From Anniella stebbinsi (taxonomy: Eukaryota; Chordata; Lepidosauria; Squamata; Anniellidae): 64,000 nt of DNA. The stretch spans positions 65,108,109-65,172,108 of the forward strand of contig JARDYH010000003.1 of NCBI GenBank assembly GCA_029215795.1, in the 5' to 3' direction. The position numbers were made by a program, and so were the translations under genes. The notes under the pieces were generated by a model that was not told the DNA's origin, made no database searches, and was given only the letters and a program-made list of their open reading frames with translations. How positions within the stretch are numbered: position 1 is the stretch's first letter; the number at the start of each line of letters is the position of its first letter. This document shows positions 11,180 to 23,105 of the stretch, one piece after another.

Positions 11180-12296
11180 GGACTTGTCATCTCAAACACC
11201 TGGAGGGCAACAAGATGGGGAATGCTGTTCCATATCCTTACCAAATACAGGGTCTCAAACACATCTCGCAAACACATCTCGCATAAAGCAGCATGCTTGA
11301 TAACAAAAGGGGAACTATTCATTACAGATCTAGAACCAGAGCATGTGCCAGGCACGTCCAACTTTTGGTCAATATCCTGCCCTTCAAATAACCAGTGTTT
11401 TTTTTCTTTAAAATGTATTTAAACAAAATATACTGTTCACTCCCCACAATCCCTCCACAATACATCATCTCATCAAAGCGACAGAGGAGCAGAAGAGGTT
11501 TAATCAGATGAGATTAGTTTGCAATCCTATACCTCTTGGGAGTAAGCCCTAGTGAATTCAGTGGCACTGGCTTCTGAGAAGACAAGTATAGGAGTCAACC
11601 TTCTCCAGCTTGGTGCTCTCCAGATGTGTTGCACTTTAACTCTCATGTTATGTGTTATGGGGAAGACAAAAATAATTTCATACTTAATTTTAAAATAATA
11701 CTGATGCATGAAAGTATTAGGTGGTAGCTCTGTCTTTGATCTCACACTGCTGAACAAGTAAGAGAAATCCTTTATCTGATATTCAAGAAACAGACATGCT
11801 ATGCCATGTGTTGAAAACTAATGTTGACGTCTGAAGGGCTATCCGGATTAGGTATTCAAGATTCATTCATTGTTGTTTCATTTGGTTTATACAGTTTATT
11901 TAAAATGATGCAGCTCTTTTGTAGTTCCTTGATTGATCACGTATCTTAATGCTGGAAAACCTCATACTTTAGTACAGATGTGGGCAGAAAATAGATCTAT
12001 CCGGATGTTTTGGACATCAACTCGCGGCATTCCTGACAACTGCCCATGCTGATAGGGGCTTTTACAAGTTGAATTCTAAAACATCTGGAGATCTACGTTC
12101 TGCCTTCCCTTGTTCTTGAACAACATTCGCCAACCTAGTGCCTGTCAGATGTGTTGGGTTGCAACTCTCAACATAAGGAGATGTTCTAAGAAATTAGAAG
12201 TAGCTGGTTCTAAGTTGTTCATCATCATTTTCCACAACCCCACAGTCACCTCTGCAGATCAAATTGCATATCTAGATTTTTGAGATGTCCCATGGT

Positions 12297-12666
12297 CAGC
12301 ATTCCTGACCATGGGACATACTGACTTGCAATGATGGGAGTTGTAGTCCAACACCTTTGGAGGGCACCAGGTTGGGGAAGGGCTGCTCTAAACAAATAAA
12401 AGAGAAGTAGGTGGCCCTAAGTTGTTCGTGATCAGTTTTCCACAACCCCACAGTCACCTCTGCATATCATATTCTCTACCCTGTCCTCATGGTTTATCTG
12501 CTTTGGGAGAATGAGAATTTCACTTGCACTTTCTGCCTCCTTAGGGAGGATGTGGCGTTAAGGCTTGTGAGCCTTAACTCCCAATTTCCCTGCTTTTTGG
12601 TGCTTGGTTGGAAACTGTGGAGTCTTAACGTTGTTTTTGTAAACCGTAGGGTTTTTGTTTAATGAA
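12297..12666 (-). repeat. Right arm of long near-identical inverted repeat
   Basis: This is the reverse complement of 10811-11179. The 1.1-kb spacer (11180-12296) holds degenerate MITE pieces at about 11590-11655 and 11975-12115. At 12185-12265 it also holds a partial third copy of an arm segment ('ctaagttgttcatcatca', 'ccacaaccccacagtcacc'). The third copy is more diverged than the two arms are from each other. Confidence 0.9.
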
Positions 12667-13595
12667 TTTCATGGCTTTGTGTAACGGATGACTGGATATT
12701 ATACAGTTGACAAGCAGGCAGCATCAGCTAGGATGTTACACCGTTTTGACATCCAATATAAAATCAAAGCTAGTGATATGTGTTGCACCCACTTTTCAAA
12801 ATAATATATGAACCCCAGAAGTTATGCTTTCTCACTTGAAATCTGAGGGGTCTCATTTGAATTTTTCAATAGCCAATGTCCAGAAATAAAAGCTTTCTAT
12901 GACTCATGAAAAGAAGCATTTCATGTTTTGTGTCTGTATTTGGAGAGAACCTGAAATTTTTTTTTACTGGACTAAAAACTCCCTGATTAATTCTGGAAGC
13001 ATACAAGATGATACAGGAAAATATCCTAAATTAGAATAAGTTACAGTTTACTATATTAATTATTATAGCTCATTTTATGCTACATGCTTTTTCTTCCTGT
13101 TTGCATCTTAAAGTAGCAGATTGTGATCATGTTTGTGGTCAAGTTTCAAGCCTGCATGGGCTGCATTTCCATCCATAAATATTTACTTAAAAGACCCATT
13201 GAATTTCCTTGGTTCTTTAAAAGCAACGTATTTGCTTTTAGATTTGCCACTCTCAGCACTCTGCGCGTGTTATGTATGCCTGCTCCGTCTACCCTATTGT
13301 TCCCTGCAAGGCCCAGCCAGGGGAGGTCAGTAAATTAAACCAAGGGATGAAGGATGGGATTCCATCAAGTTCAGCTGAGAGCATTTGCTGTAGGACATGG
13401 ACCTAACAGGAACGGTGAGGCCAGGTTTCTGGCAGACCCATTTAGGCAACTTTATGGCCTGATAGTTCTCTGTTTGGTGGCCTGCAGAAGCCTCATAAAG
13501 CAATGGGTATATGAACACTGTTATTATGGTCTGCCACTTTGTCTTTAGTAGTCTGAGGTCCAGACCTTTTCAGAAGGGGGAATAGTGTCATGTTA
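12667..13595. other. Presumed intron, nothing assigned
   Basis: No exon, RNA gene or repeat was recognised. Short overlapping frames around 13123-13548 lack any known domain and have no convincing splice context. Confidence 0.4.
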
Positions 13596-13624
13596 TAGGG
13601 TGACCACATGGAAAGGAGGACAAG
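13596..13624 (+). mobile_element. Terminal fragment of the TAGGGTGACCA hAT MITE family
   Basis: TAGGGTGACCACATGGAAAG and the following bases match the first 30 bases of the element at 8694. The match ends abruptly where LINE sequence starts. Confidence 0.55.
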
Positions 13625-14095
13625 CCATCCAAAATGGTGGCCAACACAACATCTTGTGATACTAAATTCTATAGTTAACCAGAACTGTACACAGTATTCT
13701 AAGTGTGGTCACACCATAGATTTGTATAAAGGCAGTATGAGACTGGCAGTTTTATTCTCAATTACTTTTCTTAGAATGCCTAACATGGAGTTTGCTGTCT
13801 TTACAGCTGCCACACACTGGGTTGACATTTCACTGAGCTGTCAACCACATTCCAAGTTTTTTTTTCTTGTTTAGTCACTGCAGGCTCAGATCCCATCAGT
13901 ATATATGTGATGTTGGGATGCTTTGCTCCAGTGTGCATCACTTTAAAAATGCTTATGTAGAACTGTTGTTGCCATTTTGATGCCCATTTTCCCACTATGG
14001 AGAGATTCTTTTGGAGCTCTTGGTAATCTCACTTCATTTTAAAAACCCTAAATATTTTGAGGTCAGCAGCAAATTTGGCCATCTCACTGCTCACT
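13625..14095 (-). mobile_element. CR1/L2-like LINE fragment (reverse transcriptase C-terminal half)
   Basis: On the minus strand the sequence translates to KWASKWQQQF, then KVMHTGAKHPNITYILMGSE, and near 13680 [14 protein letters not shown] residues. These are conserved blocks of CR1-type reverse transcriptase downstream of the catalytic site. The part nearest 13625 matches the 3' ORF end. Several stops are present, so it is dead. Confidence 0.7.
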
Positions 14096-14100
14096 CCTAT

Positions 14101-14500
14101 ATGCATGTTGTGAAGAAAGTGGATAAGGGAGGAAGTTTCTCTCTTTCTCATAATATGAGAATGAGGGTGGAAGTGAGCAGTGACGTAGCCACATTTGGTG
14201 ATGATACCAAATTATTTAGTCTTGCTAAAACAATGGAGGATTGTGAAGAGCTCCATAAAGATCTCTGCATACCGAGAGAATGGCCATGAAAAGGGCAAAT
14301 GCTGTTCAATGTAAGCAAGTGTAAAGTGATGCACATTGGGGGAATCACAATTTCACATATACACTAACAGGATCTGAGCTAATTAGCGGTGACTGACCAA
14401 GAAAGAGTTTGGAGCAGGGGAGGTGGACAGCTTGATGAAAATGTTGATCCGGCCGCTGTGAAAAAGGCAACCTCCGTGTAAGGTGTAATTAGGAATAGAA
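14101..14500 (+). mobile_element. CR1/L2-like LINE fragments, opposite orientation
   Basis: FSLSHNMR at about 14140-14163 comes from the 3' ORF end. GDDTKLFSLAKTMEDCEEL at about 14199-14255 comes from the catalytic FADD box region, here GDD after a change. They are followed by FNVSKCKVMHIGG. The order of the two pieces is swapped relative to an intact LINE, so this is a rearranged patchwork next to the minus-strand copy. Confidence 0.65.
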
Positions 14501-14784
14501 TCCTAATTCTTGAACACTAATATGAAAAATAGTAGGTTCTCTGATTTGCACTTGACGTATGTGGATTCTTTAATCTTACTGTAGTAAAATGACATATTTT
14601 AGTATTAGATTCATGACTGTATTAGCAGTAAGTTAGTTGGGAAACAAATGTATTCGGAAGTGCAAAAAGTGAGTGTATTGCATCATTTGTGACAGACTTC
14701 TCTATTCACACGTAGTTTATGATATATAGTAAGTAAAGAACAAACCCAAGGATGCCTTTCTGTGTGTATATATGAAAGAGGCAG

Positions 14785-15005
14785 GCACACAGACATAGAC
14801 AGTGGGCCAGGCCTAGATTTCCAGCCTAACCTATTTTACAGGGTTGTTGTGAGGGTAAAAGTAGCACATGCCATACACTCAAACATTACCAAACATCTGT
14901 TTTACATTTCTGTGAAAGTGAGCAGCACAAGAAACTCACTAGATGGTTTTGGGCCAGTCATAGACTCTTAGCCTAACCTACCTCATGGGTTTTTGTGGGG
15001 GGAGA
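14785..15005 (+). mobile_element. Squamate SINE/LINE-tail type repeat
   Basis: It contains the phrases 'cagcctaacctattttaca' with 'gggttgttgtgagggtaaa', and again 'cttagcctaacctacctca'. These phrases are typical of reptile tRNA-derived SINEs with an L2-like tail. A related tail lies at 15360-15470 ('cagggttgttgtgctgata', 'aggcaggatataaatgtaa'). Confidence 0.5.
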
Positions 15006-15485
15006 TATGGCACTTGAAAGAATGATCAGTCTAGGGCTTTCCCCTTCCTCCTTACTAGAGAAGCTTCTTTGCAACTGATCAACTAAATGGAGTCTGAACA
15101 TCCTCTTATATCACTACATCTGACCCAGTACCAAGAATGGCTGGTTGTTTAGAAATATTGCTCAATTTAATTTTAATCTATCCAAGTTTGGATTTTTATT
15201 TTTATTTTTTTGCTCTAAAAATAGCCTGTGGTCAATGAATCCTATATTAAGTCTGTCAAAGATGTTGGTACTGGAGATAACAATACACAATAGTTTTGTT
15301 CAACCTGATCAAAAAATATTAGAAAAGCTAAGAGAATTCAGAATGTCACTGATTCTTCTACCCTACAGGGTTGTTGTGCTGATAAAATGGAGGAGGATTA
15401 TGTAAGCCACCTTAGGTTCCTTGCAAGAGGGAAAAAAGGCAGGATATAAATGTAACACTAATAAATGTATTACTACTTCTACTAA

Positions 15486-15505
15486 TTATTATTATTATTA
15501 TTATT
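15486..15505 (+). repeat. (ATT)n microsatellite
   Basis: About seven TTA/ATT units follow the SINE-like tail ending near 15475, as expected for expansion of a retroposon 3' end. Confidence 0.85.
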
Positions 15506-17403
15506 AATTATAATAACAATGAAGAAATAAAAATTCTTTAAAAATCAAATACATGGATTTTTTAAAAAAAGAAAAGAAAAAGAAGGGGGAGCTTAACCCC
15601 TTCTCTTACGAAAGCCTTGGTCCCTAAATACACAGAGCTCTCACAGAGAAGTACAACCAAATCCACACACCCCTTCAATCTAGTGCATGGAGAATGAGTC
15701 TCATTGCACTCAGTGGAACTTACTTCTGAGTAGACATGCCTTGGATTGAATTGATATGAAAATTAATGATCAGCAGCCATAATCAAATGAACATATACAC
15801 ATGCAAAGCATGCAAGCAAGTTGTTAATTGTAGAGTTATAGTGCTGTAAAGGAGAGGGAATTCTCACTCACATCTCTCCCTCTCTGCCTTCCAAGGTTCC
15901 AGACTGTTTTGTTTAAATAAAGGCTACAATCTTCTACACACTTACCTTGGAGTAAGACCATTGCATTCAGTCAATGGAACTTCTGAGAAGAGACTCCCTG
16001 TAATGTCTTTGCTAGAGGAAGCAGCTGTTATAGATGACGCAGGAGGGAGGGGGGGAGAGACTCTACTGAGTGTGTGCCATAATCAAAATGGCCGCTGGAT
16101 TTTTAAAGAAGCACAGTTTTAATTTAATAAAATCCACTTAAGCGAATTTTTAAAAAAGAAAAGCAGTTCCACCTACACTAGAACAGGAGGAAGTAGATCC
16201 TGCCATTGGATTAATTAATAAGGCTCCCTGAAGGTAAGGACAGCTGCGCAAAAATAGTCGCAACCCCTGAGTTCAATTTTCAGTTTCGGATTCAGGGGAT
16301 TCTTTAATCTTTTTATTTAAACTGCTCTCCTTCCCTCAGTCTTTCACCAATCTTCTTGAAATTTTCAGGTAATGTAAAACAAACATTTCTTTCTGGCACC
16401 TGTAAATTTCAGAGAGATTGGTGAAACATTTTCGATTTTATAGCTGTTAGAATGACCCCTCCCCAATTATCACTTTAACATGGTGGAACGTGTTTTTTAC
16501 TGATGGCCCTTAACAAGGTAGGCACTGCTGTGCCTCCCTTAATGAATGTATGTTAAATGCAAATACAGTATTAGGCAAACTTGATAATTAATGGTTTTCA
16601 GGTGAGTATACCTAGCAAGTGTGTGAGAGAATACATTTATGTCATTGAAATGCATATATGTCTCAGTGCAGTGGAGGCTGGTGTCTCCAATTTTAGTGGG
16701 GCTGTCAACCCAGTCTGCATTTTAGAAGATGTTCTTAGCAAGAGGGAGTAACGCTCTCAGAGCAGGGAGGTCTGTGCATGGTGGCTGATTGAGGGTGTGG
16801 GTGGTTAAGGAGAAGGAGAAAAGGGGAGAAAGCAGGTTGGCTGAGGTTTCTCCCTGGAGCAATGTGTTGGTGATGACTAACTCCGGCAATTGTGCCCCTG
16901 CTGTTGAATGACGAAGCATCGAAAGACCGTAGGATCGGTAAACCAGGAAGTAGGGGAAGCGGAGAATGCTAAGAAGCATGTTTATTGAATGTGAGGCAAT
17001 GGTGAATGCATAGTGTTGTGGTTATGGCAAGCTGGAAGGAGTATGCAACACACAGGCGATAATTAAACGAAATCAATAGATTTGTGACCATAATACAGTA
17101 AAGGGACAGCCGGCTACAAGGCAAGGCAAATCGTCCCTCACAGCCGCAAGAACCAATGAATTGCAAGGGGAGGTACAACGGAGCTATAGGGACGGGCACA
17201 ATTGCAGCTGGGGGGGGGGGGAAGTGAGCGGAATACTATTGATGTGACCCTGCACAAGTGAAAACATGCATGGGCTGACATAGCGCTGAAATAGTGCACA
17301 CGTGAAAATCAACAGCACTTGACGTGCTGTTGGAACGATTCCCTTCAAAGTGCAGGTGATACTGCAAGTTTGATATCTTATTTCCTTTGACTAAGCCAGA
17401 GTT
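15506..17403. other. Presumed intron with MITE ends
   Basis: A degenerate 'AGTAAGTCC'-type MITE lies at 15675-15755. A left terminus of the 'CAGTGGAGGCTGGTG' family lies at about 16670-16720 (compare 44073-44261), but its right end was not found. A poly-G run lies at 17210-17220. No exon was recognised. Confidence 0.4.
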
Positions 17404-17532
17404 GAGCAATTTGTGACCATCCAGATATTGTTGGACTGCAACTCCCATGATCTCTCACCATTGTCTATCCTGGCTAGGGCTGATGGGAGTTGTAGTCCCA
17501 ACAAAATCTGGAAGGCCACAAATTGCCCAGCA
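17404..17532. mobile_element. Short palindromic MITE ('ACTACAACTCCCAT' family)
   Basis: The left arm 'gagcaatttgtgaccatcc' with 'gcaactcccatgatc' pairs with the right arm 'gatgggagttgtagtccca' and 'aggccacaaattgcccagc'. It is a near-complete palindrome of about 130 bases. Related copies lie at 25918-26033, 36478-36600, 37742-37871 and 54903-55021. Confidence 0.7.
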
Positions 17533-18969
17533 GCTGGACTAAGCCTTCATTATACTTCAGATCTATTTGGGGGAATAGCAGAGAAAGCTAAAGGAGTGGA
17601 TGAAGAGACAGAACTGTGTAAGATCCATTCTGTGCTACTTTCTGGGTATCTTATTAGTCGGGTCATTGCCACTCTAGTAACCTTTCCAGGTTTCCTTTCT
17701 TCAGGCAGGAGGATCTTATTTTGGCTGCAAGGAGGAAGTCTGGCAAACAACCTAAGCAGATTTGGACTGGGACTAGCAAGGGCACCTTGAAGAAAAAGAT
17801 TCAGGGACTACTCACCTCTGCATGGTCCTACTCATGTGTGCTCTCTTTATTGTTCATTCGCATCCTTTACTGTATTATTGAAGCATCCCTTAAATTACTG
17901 TTAGTTAGCAAGAGTGAACAATAGTTAAACCAAAAATTCCTTCACAGCTTTTATGCTATAAATCACGTTTTGTGGTTGGATTGGCTGCAACACAACTGTA
18001 GTGTTCAGATGTTTAAATGAAATATTATTGAAATTTCTTCTTCCATACCTTATTTGGCAGGAATTGGTTTTCAAAATGGAACCTCACAAGTCACAGAATA
18101 AAATATGTGATGAGACTATAATGAAAGTTTGAAATATGACTTTCTTAGTTTAAAAAGAATGAACAATATCTGCTATTGAACCTGTTTCATTGAATCCAGA
18201 ACTAACTTCTAGTGATCAAATGTTAGTGAGTTTCTGGTGCTAGAATTTGACTTGTTTTTTGATTGATGCAGCATTTCACCATCTCTCTTTAATCATATTT
18301 AATTTGGTATTAGTATTTAATTTACATCTTACAACTTAACAATTGATTTTGTATCTGAAATTTCAAAAACCTTGCCACACCTGGAAAGTATTCACAGAGA
18401 CTTCATGTATCTACACCCCATATCTAGACAAAATGTTCATGCAAATTTTATATAGTCCATTAGTCAAGATTATTATTCCATTTTATTGAACTAGTTTTTA
18501 GTGGCTGGTCTATTGCTCTTACAACAAAAGATTGTATAACTAATTTTAATAGTAAGAAATGAGGTTTAAGTATGGTGTGTATAGTATATAGTAATAAGGG
18601 GTACTGAGGGATAAGGTGGGGGCAGAGAGTAGGGGTTGTTACAGTATGCTGTGTAAATTGGGTTATATTCTCAACAAAATCTGATTATTTAGAGTTAGGG
18701 TCCTTTCTGAAAAATCAGTATCTGATTTTAAAAAAGGCCCAGACACTAATCTAAGAGCAGTTGGCGACATGTCTTTTCCTTTTGCCATTATCTCCATAGT
18801 TCTAATACTATTTCCTTGAATGTCCCTCAAATCATAATTTATTAATTGTATGTAAGATAGAGAATGTACAACCTATATAAATAATATCCTCCTGAAAACA
18901 CAATGTTAAAATGTTTATATTTACCATTGTCCTTTTGGAAACCATTACTGCTTGTATTCTCTGTATTAG
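17533..18969. other. Presumed GXYLT1 intron
   Basis: This is AT-rich sequence immediately upstream of the first recognised exon. No coding similarity or repeat was recognised. Confidence 0.4.
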
Positions 18970-19144
18970 ATATGACTTTCTGAAAATGCAGCCTTCTGAG
19001 AAGATGCACTTGGCAGTGGTAGCCTGCGGTGAAAGATTGGAGGAGACTGTTACTATGTTGAGATCAGCTATTATTTTCAGCATCAAACCTCTACAATTTC
19101 ATATTTTTGCAGAAGATCAATTACATAGTGACTTTAAAGGAAAG
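18970..19144 (+). CDS. GXYLT1: GXYLT1 exon (first one visible): start of GT8 catalytic domain
   Basis: GXYLT1 transfers xylose from UDP-xylose to the glucose that POGLUT enzymes attach to Notch EGF repeats. The family are type II membrane proteins, reported to act in the secretory pathway. This exon encodes the first strands of the GT8 fold: MHLAVVACGERLEETVTM, then KPLQFHIFAEDQL. It ends in phase 0 at a GTAAGT donor at 19145. I place the start after 'tctctgtattag' because that acceptor has the better pyrimidine tract. An alternative acceptor is 'aaatgcag' with the exon starting at 18992. The residue order (VVACGERLEET, FHIFAEDQLH) fits GXYLT1 from memory. GXYLT2 was not formally excluded. 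The visible exons total about 1,012 coding bases, so roughly the first 100 residues (anchor and stem) of a protein near 440 residues are outside the visible exons. Confidence 0.9.
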
Positions 19145-19379
19145 GTAAGTATTCAGAGAATTGGTGAATTTTTAACTGCTAATATGATTAGTTAAATTTC
19201 ATAGTGATTTTTTCTATAGTAATTGTTAACTACTAAGATGATTGGTTAAAAGGTAACTTTCCTTGTTTGACTGTCTAGCTTTCCAACTACCCTAAGCTTG
19301 CTTGTTTGGGATAATACAATCAAATTACTGCCTAGATCTGAAATCGGTGAAAAATGGTTGTATATTTTGTACTTTCTGA

Positions 19380-19590
19380 CTGGGTTTGGACGACACAGTA
19401 GTCAACAGTAAATAGTCAACCATTGATTAGTCAGCCACTGACTATTATGTCATCTGTCAAGCGTTTTACACACAACGGTTGGTTATTCCCCAGAAATAAC
19501 CAATGCAATTAATCAACGGTGTGCAGAGTTGACCATCTGCACAACCGTTGATTATTGTGTTATGTGTCGGGCTCCGTCGACTATTTCACA
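19380..19590. mobile_element. Palindromic DNA transposon remnant ('TTGGACGACACA' family)
   Basis: It opens with 'gggtttggacgacacagta', followed by repeated 'gtcaac' and 'gattatt' words, and closes with inverted 'attattgtgttatgtgtcg'. It shares its end with the better preserved copy at 51620-51848. It lies in a GXYLT1 intron. Confidence 0.6.
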
Positions 19591-19802
19591 TGCCTACAGA
19601 GTTGCGAGACAAGAGCAGTAGAAACCCCTGCCACTCTTGGCCAGTGGAGCTCTATGGGCATGTGTCAGCCATCCCGGGAAGCGTGTGTGGCGCCACCAAT
19701 CGACAGCGCCCCACACAATTCCCAGGACGTGCACATGCTGTCCCTAGGTGGGGTGCTGCAATTGGCGGCTCCCTATGTTTTCCCATGTACATACATCTCT
19801 CT

Positions 19803-19819
19803 CCCCCCCCCCCCCCCCC
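19803..19819 (+). repeat. Poly-C tract
   Basis: A 17-base C run sits within a GXYLT1 intron. Similar runs occur at about 23390-23404, 34201-34222 and 63190-63203. Confidence 0.9.
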
Positions 19820-20299
19820 AACCTCACAATCCATTTAAAAATAAACTCGAAGGGATGGAAGGAGCTCCTTCCTTCTGGGAAAAACAGAAAGAAAAGAGGA
19901 AGACGAAACAAGAGATGGGACTCCGTAAATGACATGAAGTTACAAGATCTGAATAAGGCTGTTTACAACAGATGCGAATGGAGGTTGCTGATTCATAGGG
20001 TCGTCATAAGTCGAAGCCGACTTGAAGGCACATAACTAACTAACTTAACTCATGGATATGTATACGCCATTTATTGAAAATAGGAAAAGACAAAACTGCT
20101 TCATAAACATTTTTTGAAGTGTGTTTATTGACTTCAGTATCTTAGGTCTCATCTTGTTTTTCAGACTTTGGGATTTGTTATGGTTAATTAAGAAACCATG
20201 CACCCCTTCTCTGAAGCCTTTAGTCCCTCATCCGATCCCCCCACCAAACACTGTTCTTATATTTACCCCCTCTAATAATGATTATCTCATAATCAATAG

Positions 20300-20390
20300 A
20301 AAGATGTTTTGTTTGTTTATTTGATTTATACCCTGCCTTTCTACCAAGAAAATGGTGCTCAAGGCAGCTTGAAGGTAAAAGAAACACAGT
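20300..20390 (-). mobile_element. LINE/SINE 3' tail fragment
   Basis: The 'ttgatttataccctgcctt' and 'ggtgctcaaggcagcttga' phrases are the reverse complement of the 'aaggcagggtataaat' tail of squamate SINE/L2-type repeats. It lies within a GXYLT1 intron. Confidence 0.45.
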
Positions 20391-20693
20391 GTGACGATAT
20401 CTTTCTATTACCATAAAAACACTTCAGTCTTACGATGCCCTTGATTTACAGTATTGTTTGTTGCATTAACAAATATTTAATCGATTTTACAGTTTTTTTT
20501 AAAAAAAAAAGCTTTACTGTTTTGTAGCCAGAGCGGTTAGTATGGAAGTATGAAATTAGGGAGGCTCTTGCTGTATGAACTGAGACTACTCTGAAACTTA
20601 GGGTATTATCTAGTCGAAGAGTTGTTCATCGTGATTCTTATTCTTCCTATGAAATATCTTTAATAAAATAATAACTTTTGTAATTTTTTTCAG

Positions 20694-20819
20694 CTTAATA
20701 GTTTGGGATATCAAGAAAAATTTAATTATACTTTATACCCCATCACATTTCCGACTGAGAATGCAGCAGAATGGAAGAAACTGTTCAAACCCTGTGCTTC
20801 TCAAAGGCTTTTCTTGCCA
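20694..20819 (+). CDS. GXYLT1: GXYLT1 exon 2 of 6 visible
   Basis: The acceptor is 'taatttttttcag' ending at 20693, and the donor is GTAAGT at 20820. The exon is 126 bases, phase 0 to phase 0. It encodes [20 protein letters not shown] and then [14 protein letters not shown], a strongly conserved stretch of the GT8 domain that leads to the nucleotide-sugar site. The preceding intron is 1,549 bases and contains a MITE at 19380-19590 and a 17-base poly-C tract. Confidence 0.95.
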
Positions 20820-21727
20820 GTAAGTGGTGGTGGTCATAGCAAAAATTATATATTTTTTAAAAAATCACTTAACTCGGTTTATTAAATATAGCTGTACCAA
20901 ATGCAGCAATTTGGTATATTTGGGTCTCTCAGTGGAATAAAAGTTGTTGCTCTTTGGCTAAATGGAATCCATGCTGAATGCACAGCTAGCAGCCCACAGT
21001 CAATCTGGGTCTTAAGCAGGATGTTGCCTCATCTTTTCATACCAGTTTGAAGGGAGGAGGGTATGTATGTATATAAGGGTTTTTGGGGGAGGAGCAGGAA
21101 GCTTTATGTATTTCACAAACAGAATATATACATGCTTTGGAAGCTGAAGAGACTGGTACTGGGAGCTCAGTATATATATGAACAATAATGCAGATGGAAT
21201 TTTGTGTTTTCCATTTTGTATTTATCTTTCTTACTTGCACTCATAATAGAGGAATCTAAACATTTTTTTTCTTTCCATATAAAATTGAAAGCAAACATTT
21301 ACTGGCTTATTTAGAAATGTGTGCTTTATTTCTACCAGGAGTCCTTAGTAGCTTCCAAAATTAAAAGCAATAAAACAGAAAAGCAATAAAATCTCATAAC
21401 AGTATAAACTACACTAAAATGACATCAAAATGTCAAAACTTAATTTAACATAATAAAAGAGCCTTGTTTTCAGTTCTGGATAACACTAAATTTTAGTCTA
21501 TAGTGAATCATCTTCTTATACTGTTTATGTCAAACTCTTATTCTTTTATGGTGCACAATCAATCCATAGATGTGAAAAATAGATAATTAAAGAATGTTTG
21601 TTTAAATAGCTATCTATTGGAGAGCAACAGTGATAGATGGATATTGAATCTCCACAATAGCTCGTAGGTCAAGATGAGTTGCATGGTTGATCTAAAATTT
21701 GTGTCCAAAACCTCTTTTCCTTCATAG

Positions 21728-21979
21728 TTAATCCTCAGTGATGTGGACTCTCTATTGTATGTTGACACCGACATCTTGTTCTTAAGACCTGTTGATGATA
21801 TTTGGTCTTTCCTGAAAAAATTTAACTCTACTCAAATTGCTGCAATGGCACCAGAACATGAAGAACCTCGTATTGGGTGGTATAATCGCTTTGCTAGGCA
21901 CCCATATTATGGAAAAACTGGAATAAATTCTGGAGTAATGTTAATGAATATGACCCGCATAAGAAGAAAGTATTTCAAG
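21728..21979 (+). CDS. GXYLT1: GXYLT1 exon 3 of 6 visible, with the DTD metal-binding motif
   Basis: The acceptor is 'cttttccttcatag' and the donor is GTAGGT at 21980. The exon is 252 bases (84 codons) in phase 0. It reads [20 protein letters not shown]. The DTD at 21764-21772 is the GT8 D-x-D motif that coordinates the divalent metal and UDP-sugar. Further on are [19 protein letters not shown] and [20 protein letters not shown], the acceptor-side and N-S-G elements of the fold. Possible N-glycosylation sequons are NST and NMT. The frame has no defect. Confidence 0.97.
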
Positions 21980-22754
21980 GTAGGTGCTTGTTTTTCACGT
22001 TTCAGAACTTTTAAAAATTGTAGGCTCAAAAGGAATACATAACCACTGAATGTATTCTCTTTCACTGACACTTCATAACTGGCACATAAGCTGTTTTCCT
22101 TGTCCTGCATATAGTGCTACTTAGTTTCTCCTGATTAAAGTCTTTTTAACCTGTTCCTGGTTTCTTCACTTCTTATTCTGATAGAAAAGGACATTGGTTC
22201 CTTATTGTATAACATCCTGCTAAATAAATAATAGGCATAATATATTATATTTGTAGGATGAGTGTGTATACCAATTTAACCAGAAGATGGTGCTAATAGA
22301 CCATCTACTGAAGGCTTACAATAAAACACTTGTCTGCTTCAGTGTATGTGTAGCTCTCAATACACTCACTTAATCAGTTCACATATAACCTGTTCATAAC
22401 CAACATTTAAATTACAAAAAATACATTTATTTTCCATACTAGACAGCTGCAGTACTAAAAAAAATGAATTTATTAAAAGAATGTTCTGACACTGCCTTTG
22501 CACTAAATGAAATTGGTAGGGTATGTATAATAGGATTTTTTGCAAGAAGTGGGTGTGTTCATAGGATATAATTAAATGATGATTAATAGATATTAGTAGA
22601 CATACTTGTCTCATTATGTTACAGACTTGTTTTGAAATTGTTCATTCCAAATGCAGAAAATGTATTACAGCTCTTCAGTCTTGATATAGTTTAAATATGT
22701 CCCACCTCCAAGGCCCCAGCCCTCCAGATCTTTTTGAATATACATATTTAAAAA

Positions 22755-23105
22755 CAATATGAATTTGTCTTTTTTCCCAGCCACCTTCTTCCTTTATTTC
22801 CCCAGCATACCTCTCCCAAGCAGGCAGTTTGGGCTCAGAACATTCTTCAGAACAGAAAGGAAAGGAAAGGAAGAGGGTAGGGTACCTGGATGTCAGAATT
22901 CTGCTGCTTCCCACCACCAAACCTTCACTGGGGAAAAATAAAGAGTGGCTGCTTGCTAAGTGTGGGGTACTGTGGAGGGCAGTGGGAAGCAACAGGAAGG
23001 GTTGCTCACACTCCCCAGAGAAAGCTGATGGATGATCCAGAGAGAGAGAGAGAGAGAGTTTGTGAGGTGATCCAGAGAACATGTGTGTGTGTTTGAAGGG
23101 CTGAT
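22755..23105. other. Purine-rich intronic stretch with (GA)n
   Basis: A low-complexity GA-rich block with (GA)n at about 23039-23058 follows 'gatggatgatccagagaga'. The same phrase occurs at 35507-35520 beside another GA-rich block, so the two may be copies of one repeat. Confidence 0.45.

Noticed and set aside
11081..11422. 113-residue frame near the left inverted-repeat arm
   Set aside because: It is contained in the inverted-repeat arm and an adjacent MITE-like segment, and it reads through non-coding repeat sequence.
14011..14289. 92-residue frame considered as an exon
   Set aside because: It joins LINE-derived pieces (FSLSHN, GDDTKLF) and has no splice sites; assigned to LINE fragments.
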